DNA of 64,000 nt from a virus, in the IMG/VR virus record IMGVR_UViG_3300031841_003468, positions 89,712 through 153,711 of that record. One strand, given 5' to 3'. The translations under genes were made by a program, and so were the position numbers. Shown in pieces: positions 36,130 through 46,531 of the stretch; position 1 is the stretch's first letter; each line of letters begins with the position of its first letter. The notes beneath the pieces are model-generated. The model was not told where the DNA came from and ran no database searches. It worked only from the letters and a program-made list of their open reading frames with translations.

Positions 36130-39100
36130 ATGGCAAACTCAAACGAAAATTTAACTTTGACAATCGGTGACTTAATCACTGATTCTAACCTTAATCTTGG
36201 CTTAAAAGCACAAGACGTTGGTATTTCGCATTTTACGAACTTCAACAAAATGCTTTCTGGTAAGCACGAGAATAAGCTTAGTGACTATCTGCATATTGTA
36301 GATAAAGCCCCAAATACTTATGCAGGTAATCCTGTACTTAATAACGACAATCTTCCTATGTCCTCAGTGGCAGTTGATGACCTGCTATTTATTGGTTCTC
36401 CTCACGCCTCCTCTATTGAATCATTTTCACAGACTAAAACAACCAATCTTTTCATCCCGTCTGTAGCTGCAGAAGTAACATATAATACTGATGGCGGCTC
36501 TGGTGCTGGCGGTGAAACCGTTACTGAAACTACTTACTGCTTTAACGGTGGGTTTTTAATTAATGATGTGCCAAACCCAACCCAGACTCAAAACACTTCA
36601 AATTCTAGAATTGGTGAAACTACCCTGTATTCACTGACTGGCATTAATGAATCTTATTACACTAGTCAGGCTACCAATGCTATTAGCCAAGAAGAGTTTG
36701 AAGAAAGTTTAGATCTCAATCATTCTTTTATTAAGGTTGGACTAAATGCTTCTACTACTGGTTTAGAATATAATTTATCTTTTGGTGGTTTTGTAGACTT
36801 TGCAGACTGGTGGACATATGTACCTAACTTTGATAATACAAAATGGTACATGATAAGAGTTCCAGAACTAGATCAAAATGGTTTTGCCTTAAATAAAACT
36901 AGGTATACAATAGGTCTAGGTATTAGTTTACATAATACTATTGAGGCTACAGTTGCTCACCCAACTACCGGACAACAGGTTCCAGTTTATTTTTGGAAGC
37001 CCGGCACAACTCTTGGTGCTCTCGCAACAGATCACTTTAGTCCAAATACTCATATTGCACTTGGTGTTCCGGGAGTCTTTGTAGATCCAACATCAACTAC
37101 TGCACAAGAGTTCAGCTCTACTTTACCTGTAGGAGCACAAACTTATACACAGGGCCATTCAAACGCATTTATGTCAACAGACTTTGATGCCACCATTGAA
37201 TTCTATAAATACAACCCTGTTTATGGTCACGGGAAAGTACATATTTTTAAGCGTAAAAATGGCGTAACATCCCCAAGAGCAGTTGCAACACAAGGCAATA
37301 AACTATTCAGCTCAAATCATAATCTATCTGATGGAGATATTATTAGAGTAGAGCAGGCTCTTTCTGCAGACGCAGACTCATTACAGCCCAGAGCATTCCT
37401 TAAGGATGAATATGAAGTAAAGGTAGATAATTCAGAAAGCTTTTGGCTTTACGACAAAGATACTTCTGAAATCGTAGACTTAAACATTAGAGAAGGTGAC
37501 ACTGTTATCTGGACTTGCACACAGGGTGCAAATGGTAGCTGGGAAGGTGCATACAAACATATTTATGAAATAAGCTCTCCTATGGGTAAAAACGGACATG
37601 GTTTTACTTGGGAAGATGCTAGCAGAACAGACAATAGCGGTTCCACTAATGACAAGCTCGTGTATGCCATTGAGCCTAACTCAACAAATCTACCTCCAAA
37701 AGATAAGACTATAAGTAAGTCCAATTCCTATTCTGATGACTTTGTTGGATATAGTAGTCAAAATGACCTTGAGTGGCTAAAGCACAGAAACTATCCTAAT
37801 GTTGGATGTACTAGTCTAGCATTCGCATCTTTTGTCAATGGGCCAACCAGCTTCCTTCCATACAAGGCTGACGTAGCCGCAGGTAACAGGTTTGGCTTTG
37901 CTATTGATGCAATCAGAATACCAAGAGAAGAGTTTGTTGGACTAGATAGTTTAATCACTACCAATGACTATGAAGGCGTACACAAGTATAGCACTAGCTA
38001 TCCCGGAGATAGAACAGGACAAAAAGGTCAGTTTTATGCCTTGACTGTTACAGAACCGGGAATGCATAAGCACTATGCTTATAATGAAAATCTAGCTGAT
38101 CTATCTATGGGCTCTAAGTCTGAAGATGGAAAACTAAAGTTAGTACCAGATGTTCAACCAAACGGTAAGCTTTATACCTTTATGGTTAGAGTAAAGGAAG
38201 ATGGCTCTGTAGAAATTAGCTACGGTGGAAGAAAAGAGGTTCCAACTCCCTATGCTCCTAGCTCATACAAAAATACCGCCGAAGGAAGTGATAGCTTTAT
38301 TCATGGTGTGGTTAATAATCTCTGGACTGGTCAACCTTCAGAGCTAGAAATAATCAAAACAAATCACAATGGAAGATTTAATCTTGGCCCTATTAACGGA
38401 GTATCTTCTTTAAATACATTAGTTCATGATCCTTACCATGATTCTTCTGGTACAGAAGTACAAATGAGTCTTGACTCACAAGAGTTTCCGTTTACTGGTG
38501 ACATTGACTTAACTGTCGAAGAAAATGAAGGAGATGCCTTCCCCGCCAAGACAGACCATAGTAGTGTTCTTTTAGATATTGATAGTTGGTACAGTGCCTC
38601 TGATCCTAATAGCTCAAATCAACTAGATCAAGAATTCCAAAACCAGCCAAATAACTGGTTTGAAAAATACTATGACATTAAATCCAACCTTATGTATCTA
38701 GACAACAGAATTACTAGAAGACATGTGGGATGTATCTCTATAGATGACTTAGTAAAACAGCAGGAAAGAATTGACAATAATGATAAGTCATATCTTGTTC
38801 CTAATATATGGAAAAAGTTTAGCGACGCTATTGATGACTACACTCCAGAATATTATAGTGGAAACCCAAACCTAGTTCAAGACTTTGATAGTAATCAGTT
38901 TGGTGGAGTTACATATAATGGTAAGTTCTGGAAAGACTTCAAAAGAGTTGTTAAAACTTGTGATATGTACTGGTTTGAGGCTTCACAAACACAGCTTCTA
39001 GATATTAACAACTATCATGCCACATCAGACTATATAACAAATAAAAGACCTTTAGATAGCCAGTTCTTATTTACAGAAAACGCTTTTACTTCTGTAAAGA

Positions 39101-42100
39101 CAAGGTTCTTGCTGGACGGGCAGATTCCAAAAATACTCATTCTAACGAATAATAATGTAACTAAGAACTCTCACTATGAAGATCTTGGCTTTAGGAATAC
39201 TGTCGGTGACTTTGTCGGCCCTGAAAGAATGAAGAGATGGTCAGACGAAGAAATGGGTCAGTCATTATGCTCACTGTACTCGGCCTACATAGAGTGGCCT
39301 ATTGATTCTGTAGGACAGGCTAATGTTGTGCCTACGCTAGAGCTAAATAGCATTGTTTATAAAGAAGACAAACAAAGTGCTACCAACGGCTCGATAAACT
39401 ATGACTATAGGTTTAATGCAGAATGTAGATTTTACACTCCTGCTAAATATCATCATCCGGCACCAAAAGATGTGTCTCATACAACAGGTTACAACGGTAA
39501 TGCACAAAATAACTTAGATAAGTATGTCACATACCTATTTGGTTCCTCATTTGAGTTTGGTAAGTCCGGCAAAGGTGGAGACATCTTTGTTTCAGAACAT
39601 AACTTTTCTATTGATGGCGACAATACAAAGCTTGATGAATTTGAATTATTTGTTGGTAACTCAGGACATCCCGGAGACACTGAAGCTCATGACTTCTTAG
39701 GGTTCACTAACTCAGGTCTATTGGGATGGGGAATGGTTCATAGACTAAGAGCTTCCTCTAGAGCAGGCTGGGAATTCTATCGTGACCACGAAAACAGTCT
39801 CTTATATTTAACTGCCGCAGCCGTTAAGAATTTTGTATACACAAACTTGGATGAGCACAATAATCAGCAAGCGGGATCAATTATTGGTAACTTTGTTTCT
39901 GATTTGGGTTCAAGCGTAGGTAACGCAGAAAGCAACTGGCTAATAAGCAACAACAATTTCTCAAGAAGAGGTTTTGGCTCATACTTGTCTTACGATCCAG
40001 ATTGTGATGTTCTTCTTGTTGGTGCAGAGGCAGATCCATTTAATGAGCAAAACGTATTAATTGATACAGATCCTAATGAGTTCTTAAAGACAAATAACTG
40101 TGCTCCTACTATCTTCTTGTATGAAAGAGGTAAAAATAGCAAGTCTTCAGAGGTTGTTGATGCATTTAACTTAACACAAAAACTTACTATGACAATGAAA
40201 ACACCAGTGTCCAGTAAGAGAAGACCTTTTGGCAACAGATCATTGGATGGCAATGTTGGTGCTGACTATACAACAGCATACACTAATCCTAAATCCTCTA
40301 GCGACACTATTTTCCAAGATAGATATCCAGAAATGCCTTACTCCATCGACATGAAAGATGGGATTATCACTGCTAGTTTTGGAACAGCATCAGCACTATG
40401 GAATAAGAATGGTAATCAAGAAACTAAGTTTTCTTCAATAACAAACCAACAGCTTATTAAAAGTGCCGAGTACACAGAAATTGTAGACTTTACTACAATA
40501 GATGCTACTACCAATAATAAAACTGTAGAATGGAAGCACTCTGATCAATTTACTACATCAGACTTCATTAATGGCCTACACCAAAACGCCAGCTACTCAG
40601 GTGTGAGCCTTAGCGATGCCAAGTCTGTTGCTTTGGTTAAACACTTTTCTATACCTTCTAGCAATGTTGAGGATGGATATGTAAATCTAGAATCACTAAG
40701 ATTAGCACTAACAAGTAATGACTTTGTTAATGGAAGCTCTATAGACTTTAATATTACATTTTTGTATCAACATGCAAGTTACAATCCTCAAGGAACTTCG
40801 CTACCTTTGGACGACACTTACTATCTTGGTACAGCCAGCTTTAACACTTCAAATGGTATATTTTCAAATACTACAAATACCATACAATTAGAAGATTACT
40901 TTGACCTGAAATCTTTAATGGTTTCCTCTGAGTTCTTAGATAGATCCTCTGATGTTTCTGCTGGCAGACGTACATCCGTACCAAACTCACTTGGTACACT
41001 TTTAATGGCCATCTCTGTTGTGACACCTCAGAGTGACAAGCACAATACATACAAGACTTCTGATATAGGTTCTTTACCTATTTCTTTTGAGGTTTCAGAT
41101 GCAAAGATGTTTGTTACTCTTTCAACTAAGCCTTTCGGTGAATACATTGGTGTTGACTGGTATAACTTTGACAGAACAGATAACTACTATGAGCCAGAAT
41201 TTGCAGCGATTAGCTTCACTAACCTATCGGGCTACTATAGTCTTTCTGCATATGCTGATGTCAATCCTTCGTTAAGAGGAACATATAGCAAAGCATACAG
41301 TATCACAACTGACAGTGCTTTGTTTAGCCCTCATAAGCCAGAGTACCTACCTCTTGCAACCTCAGGTTCTGAAACAGCAAATGGTGGATTAACACTTAAG
41401 CATCATGGTGCCCAAAGCTACGACGATAGCAATGATGACACCAAGATGAGTCTATTTACATTCTCACTAGAGCAACAAGCTAATGATATGAGTTTGGTTG
41501 TCGGCCCTCCAACTAGTGATCAAGGAATGACCTTGCTCTATGCTAATATATATGGCGTAGATCAAGGAGATATGGTTCTTCATAGACCTATCATGAAGGG
41601 TACAGACTTCAACGCAAATGCTCCGCTAATCATTAAAGCTCCTGACTTTAATAATGACATGAGTCTAGTGACTAAAGCTCCTGAAGCAGCGAATGCAAAT
41701 GCTCCACTTGTAACTAGTGGCCCTATATCAGAAAACGGAGAAATGATCCTAACTGGCTCTATTGGTCACTTCTCATACGATGGATTCTTAGGTTTGATTC
41801 TATCTGGAATGGAAGACTTCAATAGTAATATGACTTTGCATGTTGGTGTAGAGTCTGATAATCAGGGTATGAGCCTAGTTCAGTCTTCACCTGAGCCTAA
41901 CAATAATAACATGTCTCTAATCACTCAGGCATCGTTCACAGCGGCCATGCCTTTATTGCTTGAAAGAATTGGCTCTTTTGCATCAACAACTAAGTTGGCC
42001 ATCTTTGACACCAATGAAGCTGAAGCCTTAACTCTTGCTATGAATGCTCTAAACCAAACTGAGTTTGAAACTTCAGATCCATTCACTTTGCATGTAGAGT

Positions 42101-45100
42101 ACAATCCTGCCCTAGCAAATAGTATTGATGATTCGGCTAAAGCTTCTAGAATTATAGGCTTACCTCAAGGTATATTTGACATATCTGATGACGCTGAAGC
42201 ACCTAGACCTTCTGGTAAAAATTCGATAGGTCATAAAAATGCCTTTATTTCCAGTAGAAGTTTTGGTAAAGCTGCTCATAATGCAAGACCTATGGGTGCC
42301 AAAACATTTAATTTTGGTGGCTTTGGAGATGGAATAAATAGCAATCTTCATGGTCAAATCATAAATGGACTAGAGTCCCAACAGGGGCCAAAACATAGTT
42401 CTACCCCTATTGGCCATAATTACGCAATGGGTTTTGCTAGTGAGGGCTTTAGAAGAAGGACTGACATTAGACCAGCCTTTAAGCAAACTTTAGATTCCGC
42501 TGACTTTATTTTTGATCTTGGAAATAAGTTGTTTGTTGGTGGTGGTAGTATATCTAAAATAACAAGAAACATGAATACAAATAGCAACTCTACCACATCA
42601 CTTCATTACGCTAATGGTGCAGACTGGGATCAAAGAACTCCAATCAAAATTGAAGTATTTGATAAAACTGCAAATAAGCAGGTAGAAAAATTATTTGATC
42701 TTGACTTTACTACTGCAATAAATGACATTATTAATGATAATAGCGGATTTGTTTTAGGTGAATCTGGGTTCCGTCACATATTGCGTGAGTCGCTTCATTC
42801 TATGGGTGCATATCAGGAAGCTGGTTCATTCTTCAGTATTACTCCTATGAGTACCGGTATTTTTGACTCAAAGCAGTTGGTAGTTGAAATTAAAGATATC
42901 GCATTGGCAGAAAGAATTGACCATGTAACCAAATTAAATCCATTCAATTCAGAAGTAGAATCTGGTTTGTTCAAGGATTACTATGTCTATAATGATGGTT
43001 CCTTTAGATATCAAGCAGACTGGGAAATCAAAGATACTTATGGTGTTGACAGCAATTACTTTACTGCAGATGGCGACCATACAGCACAAGAGTCTGCAGC
43101 ATGGAAAGATTATCTAGAAGACAACCTCCATTCAGCCTCTCAATTATGTGCAATAAGCGTTGACTTTGTAATGACTAGAATGTCAGAAGACGAACAGGCG
43201 AGATCCTGTAATGCAATATTTGTATTTGACATTGGCTCTGTTCTGCTATATAATGAAAAGCATGAAAAATACAACTGGTCTGGAAGTAAAAAACAGATTT
43301 CCTCAAACGATCTAATGTACTTCTTGTCTCCTAATACTTCTGTGCAAATGAGCCACATTGACCGGGAAACTAAAGGCTGGGGATTGTCTAGTCTAGCTTG
43401 GCATAGAAATGATCTTGGTACAGATTTTGACGGTACAGATTTTGATGGCGGTATAGAGTTTACCCTAATTTCAGATTATCATCTAAATAAAAATAATGAT
43501 TTCTTCTTGCCTTCAGATCAACAGATACAGATTATTTATAGTAATGTTTGGTTCCCCGCTAAGTATGGTGAATATAAGCATCCTAGTCAGTGGCAGTTTA
43601 GCAACAGTACGGTTTTGACTAACCCTGATGGTTCTACGCTATCTGTTTTAAGCACACCTAAAAAGAGATATAATGGAACTTGGAAATATTCTCCAATGTC
43701 TGCACCTCTTAATAACAAGCATAATGCTCAAACTGCAGGTTATGACTTAGACGATTTCTTTAGCACTACACATGACTGGCCAAAGCATGTTGATTCCTAT
43801 GCTTTGCGTCGTCCTGTAAACCATAGTTTAGACTGTGTTGACAAGAATAGAACTGGCCCTAGTGGTGACTCTAGAAAAATTGACATACCAACACCTTTCG
43901 TTATAGAGCCTTGGAATGAATACGAATGGGATGTGTTCTCCTCTGAATATAGTGGATGGGGAAGCACTACTAGCCCAAGCTCTGCAAGCGACAGAAACAT
44001 TATTCAGCCTAGCAATGAGGCAGGTTTCTTTGGTGCTTTATCCAAGAGCAATAATGAATATAAAAGCCCATACCATAACCATGTGCAGAAAATATTAATT
44101 GAAGGCGATTTAATGTTTGTGGCTGTTCCTACTGCTCAGGCAACCATAGAATATTATAGTCACTGGGATGATATTCCTACGTGGAAGCCTGAAAGATACT
44201 TGTACCCTATGTGTCATGGAAAAGTTATGGTGTATAAGTTCGATAGAACAGACACCAGATTTGACAAAAAGGGCTTCTGGAAGCTAGTAGAAACTGTTTA
44301 TGCAAAGGGTAAAACTAGGTCAGAAATGCTGGCTTTAAGTGAGGCAGACTTTAAGGATAATTATCCGTTTGCTGGCAGTGATAACAACTACAATATTGGT
44401 GCCAATGCTGCCCTTTACCATGATTTCTTTGGTTTTGATATTGATTATAAAAATGGAAAGTTGATTGTTGGAGCTCCCGGAGAGGCTGCTGGTAGTGATA
44501 GAGTTAAGTACTTCATAGGCAGCCAAGGTGGGGCAGGGTTTGACACAAATGCAGTTATACCAAATGCTGGTGCTGTCTATGAGTTTGATATTAATCAAAC
44601 AACTGGTGCAGCAACTCTATTAAGAGAAACTAAGGGGTCAGATTTCTTTAGCGATTTCCCAGCTCTTGGTTCGCTTGATTCAAGTTTGACTGAAGAAACT
44701 AGAAAATGGTGGGGTCTTGAATTTGGTAGAGAGGTTAAACTAACTAGTGATAGCTCTTACTGTATGTCTGGTTACTGGGAAGAAAATAGCAAATACATCA
44801 ACGCTGCTACTTCAACAGGTGGAATAGACGTAACCCTTAACTCATTGCATGATATTGGTAGAAATATTACTGAAACTATCAACAATGATAATATCAACGA
44901 AGCTAAAAATTACTATGATGATGTTAACTGGGGGCTAAAGAATGATAGTACATTCTACAATGGTTATGGAACAAATTCTATTAACCTAATGAACCTATTT
45001 AGCGGCATTTCTGTAGTAAACTTTGATGGCAAAGATGAAATATTGGCTACTTCTAGTCTCTCACTATTCACTAGAAACTTCCAAGCTGCATACCCTATCG

Positions 45101-46530
45101 AAGTTCATAAAATAGCTAAGATGGGTGAAACTGTAGTAGATCAGTTTACATTGTACCTGCAGGCACCAGACACCAATAATGAAGAACTAAACTTAGCTAT
45201 GCCTCAAACAGCAGGATTGTTTAATCAACAGCTTGATCTAAGACAGGCTGGTCATATTGCAAGTAATGGTTCTATGAGCCTTTACCTACATCAGCCAACA
45301 CCAGTAAATCAGGGTATGGTTCTTAATATAAACCTACCAGTAGAAGATGGGTACTTCCCTCTGTTTATAGATGTTCAGGGTGACGATGTTGTAGCAAATG
45401 CAACACTTGTTACTGCTGGCCCAAGACTACAAAACTCTGGCGGTTGGAATCCTGCTGGAAAGTTTGAAATTAGTTCAGGTACAGGAACTTCTTACAATAT
45501 ATCTCAAACATATTACGATGAAAACTATGGTATCGTAATGCAAAGAGGTAGAAAATACAATGTAATCGCAGACAACATTGGTGGTTCTTTGGATCAGGTT
45601 ACTTTCTATTCTGATTCAGACTTCACAAGTGTCTGGGATAAGATGGTTGATAACAGTAGTATTTCTCGTGGAGACACTGCAGTATTTACTCTACCATTAA
45701 CAACTGAAGATTTAGATAAACAACTAGGCACAGAAGAATACACTAATCCTTACACTGGAGCAGTTGAAACTGCACATGTATTCTACTTCAAGAATACTAT
45801 TCTAGACAAGAATGGAAAAGGTTACATCGTAGCACCATTCAATGACTTTGGTATGACACTACTTGTTGACTGTGATAGCCTAGTCGATAATGAAAATATT
45901 AAACTATCTCTACCGTTTGTAGCAGAAATTGGACAGGGCACAGAAACTATGGTCAGCTCTTTCCCTATGCTAATTAAACAAGACGATAGAGTTCCAACGG
46001 CAGATAATGGTTCTACTGCATTAGTAACAGTAGCATCACCTGCAGGTATTCCAGCAGCCTTCAAATCTATGAATTTGGTTGCAGGAAATGGTGTGACTGG
46101 ACTGGAAGAAAGTAACTTCCCAATGTACTTGAAAACCATTGAAAAAGGTAATTCAAGTGCTAACATCCCAATCATTGTGTATAATCCTATTGAGACGGGT
46201 GTTGCATTTGCACCGGCACCATTAATAGTTGGAGCACCAACAACAGGACTACAAGAACAGAAATTTTCCACAATTCCACTTGCAATTCATAACGAAAACT
46301 CCTATAATAATAATATACCACTATTACTTTATAGAGAGGGTATCTCTGGAGGACAAGAAAACACTGGAGATGCAACCCTATTGATTCACAACGAGTCTAT
46401 TTCAGGGAACATGTCACTTGTATTTGGATCTGGAGATGCGACAAGTTCAGGAAATATGACCACAATAATTGAAGGCTTTACTTGGCCTTCTGGAATTACA
46501 CCACTAATGACAAGAGGTTATAACGTATAA
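36130..46530 (+). CDS. Giant tail-tip/adhesin-like protein
   Basis: 3466 residues, about 10.4 kb, the largest gene in the window. Two blocks of short repeats of the form N.NMSL(V/I)..P (about 1770-1955 and 3005-3460; examples NDMSLVTKAPEA, NNNMSLITQA, SGNMSLVFGS) frame a central part that includes a FG-GAP-like unit near residue 2760-2830 (FFGFDIDYKNGKLIVGAPGE then GAVYEFDIN), as in integrin-type beta propellers; a second possible unit is near 1290 (DCDVLLVGAEADP). N-terminal 1500 residues have many aromatic beta segments but no recognised family. Follows the tape measure, so probably the tail tip or a long central fibre. AAGGAAAT before ATG. Confidence 0.65.
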   Translation: MANSNENLTLTIGDLITDSNLNLGLKAQDVGISHFTNFNKMLSGKHENKLSDYLHIVDKAPNTYAGNPVLNNDNLPMSSVAVDDLLFIGSPHASSIESFSQTKTTNLFIPSVAAEVTYNTDGGSGAGGETVTETTYCFNGGFLINDVPNPTQTQNTSNSRIGETTLYSLTGINESYYTSQATNAISQEEFEESLDLNHSFIKVGLNASTTGLEYNLSFGGFVDFADWWTYVPNFDNTKWYMIRVPELDQNGFALNKTRYTIGLGISLHNTIEATVAHPTTGQQVPVYFWKPGTTLGALATDHFSPNTHIALGVPGVFVDPTSTTAQEFSSTLPVGAQTYTQGHSNAFMSTDFDATIEFYKYNPVYGHGKVHIFKRKNGVTSPRAVATQGNKLFSSNHNLSDGDIIRVEQALSADADSLQPRAFLKDEYEVKVDNSESFWLYDKDTSEIVDLNIREGDTVIWTCTQGANGSWEGAYKHIYEISSPMGKNGHGFTWEDASRTDNSGSTNDKLVYAIEPNSTNLPPKDKTISKSNSYSDDFVGYSSQNDLEWLKHRNYPNVGCTSLAFASFVNGPTSFLPYKADVAAGNRFGFAIDAIRIPREEFVGLDSLITTNDYEGVHKYSTSYPGDRTGQKGQFYALTVTEPGMHKHYAYNENLADLSMGSKSEDGKLKLVPDVQPNGKLYTFMVRVKEDGSVEISYGGRKEVPTPYAPSSYKNTAEGSDSFIHGVVNNLWTGQPSELEIIKTNHNGRFNLGPINGVSSLNTLVHDPYHDSSGTEVQMSLDSQEFPFTGDIDLTVEENEGDAFPAKTDHSSVLLDIDSWYSASDPNSSNQLDQEFQNQPNNWFEKYYDIKSNLMYLDNRITRRHVGCISIDDLVKQQERIDNNDKSYLVPNIWKKFSDAIDDYTPEYYSGNPNLVQDFDSNQFGGVTYNGKFWKDFKRVVKTCDMYWFEASQTQLLDINNYHATSDYITNKRPLDSQFLFTENAFTSVKTRFLLDGQIPKILILTNNNVTKNSHYEDLGFRNTVGDFVGPERMKRWSDEEMGQSLCSLYSAYIEWPIDSVGQANVVPTLELNSIVYKEDKQSATNGSINYDYRFNAECRFYTPAKYHHPAPKDVSHTTGYNGNAQNNLDKYVTYLFGSSFEFGKSGKGGDIFVSEHNFSIDGDNTKLDEFELFVGNSGHPGDTEAHDFLGFTNSGLLGWGMVHRLRASSRAGWEFYRDHENSLLYLTAAAVKNFVYTNLDEHNNQQAGSIIGNFVSDLGSSVGNAESNWLISNNNFSRRGFGSYLSYDPDCDVLLVGAEADPFNEQNVLIDTDPNEFLKTNNCAPTIFLYERGKNSKSSEVVDAFNLTQKLTMTMKTPVSSKRRPFGNRSLDGNVGADYTTAYTNPKSSSDTIFQDRYPEMPYSIDMKDGIITASFGTASALWNKNGNQETKFSSITNQQLIKSAEYTEIVDFTTIDATTNNKTVEWKHSDQFTTSDFINGLHQNASYSGVSLSDAKSVALVKHFSIPSSNVEDGYVNLESLRLALTSNDFVNGSSIDFNITFLYQHASYNPQGTSLPLDDTYYLGTASFNTSNGIFSNTTNTIQLEDYFDLKSLMVSSEFLDRSSDVSAGRRTSVPNSLGTLLMAISVVTPQSDKHNTYKTSDIGSLPISFEVSDAKMFVTLSTKPFGEYIGVDWYNFDRTDNYYEPEFAAISFTNLSGYYSLSAYADVNPSLRGTYSKAYSITTDSALFSPHKPEYLPLATSGSETANGGLTLKHHGAQSYDDSNDDTKMSLFTFSLEQQANDMSLVVGPPTSDQGMTLLYANIYGVDQGDMVLHRPIMKGTDFNANAPLIIKAPDFNNDMSLVTKAPEAANANAPLVTSGPISENGEMILTGSIGHFSYDGFLGLILSGMEDFNSNMTLHVGVESDNQGMSLVQSSPEPNNNNMSLITQASFTAAMPLLLERIGSFASTTKLAIFDTNEAEALTLAMNALNQTEFETSDPFTLHVEYNPALANSIDDSAKASRIIGLPQGIFDISDDAEAPRPSGKNSIGHKNAFISSRSFGKAAHNARPMGAKTFNFGGFGDGINSNLHGQIINGLESQQGPKHSSTPIGHNYAMGFASEGFRRRTDIRPAFKQTLDSADFIFDLGNKLFVGGGSISKITRNMNTNSNSTTSLHYANGADWDQRTPIKIEVFDKTANKQVEKLFDLDFTTAINDIINDNSGFVLGESGFRHILRESLHSMGAYQEAGSFFSITPMSTGIFDSKQLVVEIKDIALAERIDHVTKLNPFNSEVESGLFKDYYVYNDGSFRYQADWEIKDTYGVDSNYFTADGDHTAQESAAWKDYLEDNLHSASQLCAISVDFVMTRMSEDEQARSCNAIFVFDIGSVLLYNEKHEKYNWSGSKKQISSNDLMYFLSPNTSVQMSHIDRETKGWGLSSLAWHRNDLGTDFDGTDFDGGIEFTLISDYHLNKNNDFFLPSDQQIQIIYSNVWFPAKYGEYKHPSQWQFSNSTVLTNPDGSTLSVLSTPKKRYNGTWKYSPMSAPLNNKHNAQTAGYDLDDFFSTTHDWPKHVDSYALRRPVNHSLDCVDKNRTGPSGDSRKIDIPTPFVIEPWNEYEWDVFSSEYSGWGSTTSPSSASDRNIIQPSNEAGFFGALSKSNNEYKSPYHNHVQKILIEGDLMFVAVPTAQATIEYYSHWDDIPTWKPERYLYPMCHGKVMVYKFDRTDTRFDKKGFWKLVETVYAKGKTRSEMLALSEADFKDNYPFAGSDNNYNIGANAALYHDFFGFDIDYKNGKLIVGAPGEAAGSDRVKYFIGSQGGAGFDTNAVIPNAGAVYEFDINQTTGAATLLRETKGSDFFSDFPALGSLDSSLTEETRKWWGLEFGREVKLTSDSSYCMSGYWEENSKYINAATSTGGIDVTLNSLHDIGRNITETINNDNINEAKNYYDDVNWGLKNDSTFYNGYGTNSINLMNLFSGISVVNFDGKDEILATSSLSLFTRNFQAAYPIEVHKIAKMGETVVDQFTLYLQAPDTNNEELNLAMPQTAGLFNQQLDLRQAGHIASNGSMSLYLHQPTPVNQGMVLNINLPVEDGYFPLFIDVQGDDVVANATLVTAGPRLQNSGGWNPAGKFEISSGTGTSYNISQTYYDENYGIVMQRGRKYNVIADNIGGSLDQVTFYSDSDFTSVWDKMVDNSSISRGDTAVFTLPLTTEDLDKQLGTEEYTNPYTGAVETAHVFYFKNTILDKNGKGYIVAPFNDFGMTLLVDCDSLVDNENIKLSLPFVAEIGQGTETMVSSFPMLIKQDDRVPTADNGSTALVTVASPAGIPAAFKSMNLVAGNGVTGLEESNFPMYLKTIEKGNSSANIPIIVYNPIETGVAFAPAPLIVGAPTTGLQEQKFSTIPLAIHNENSYNNNIPLLLYREGISGGQENTGDATLLIHNESISGNMSLVFGSGDATSSGNMTTIIEGFTWPSGITPLMTRGYNV

Positions 46531-46531
46531 A

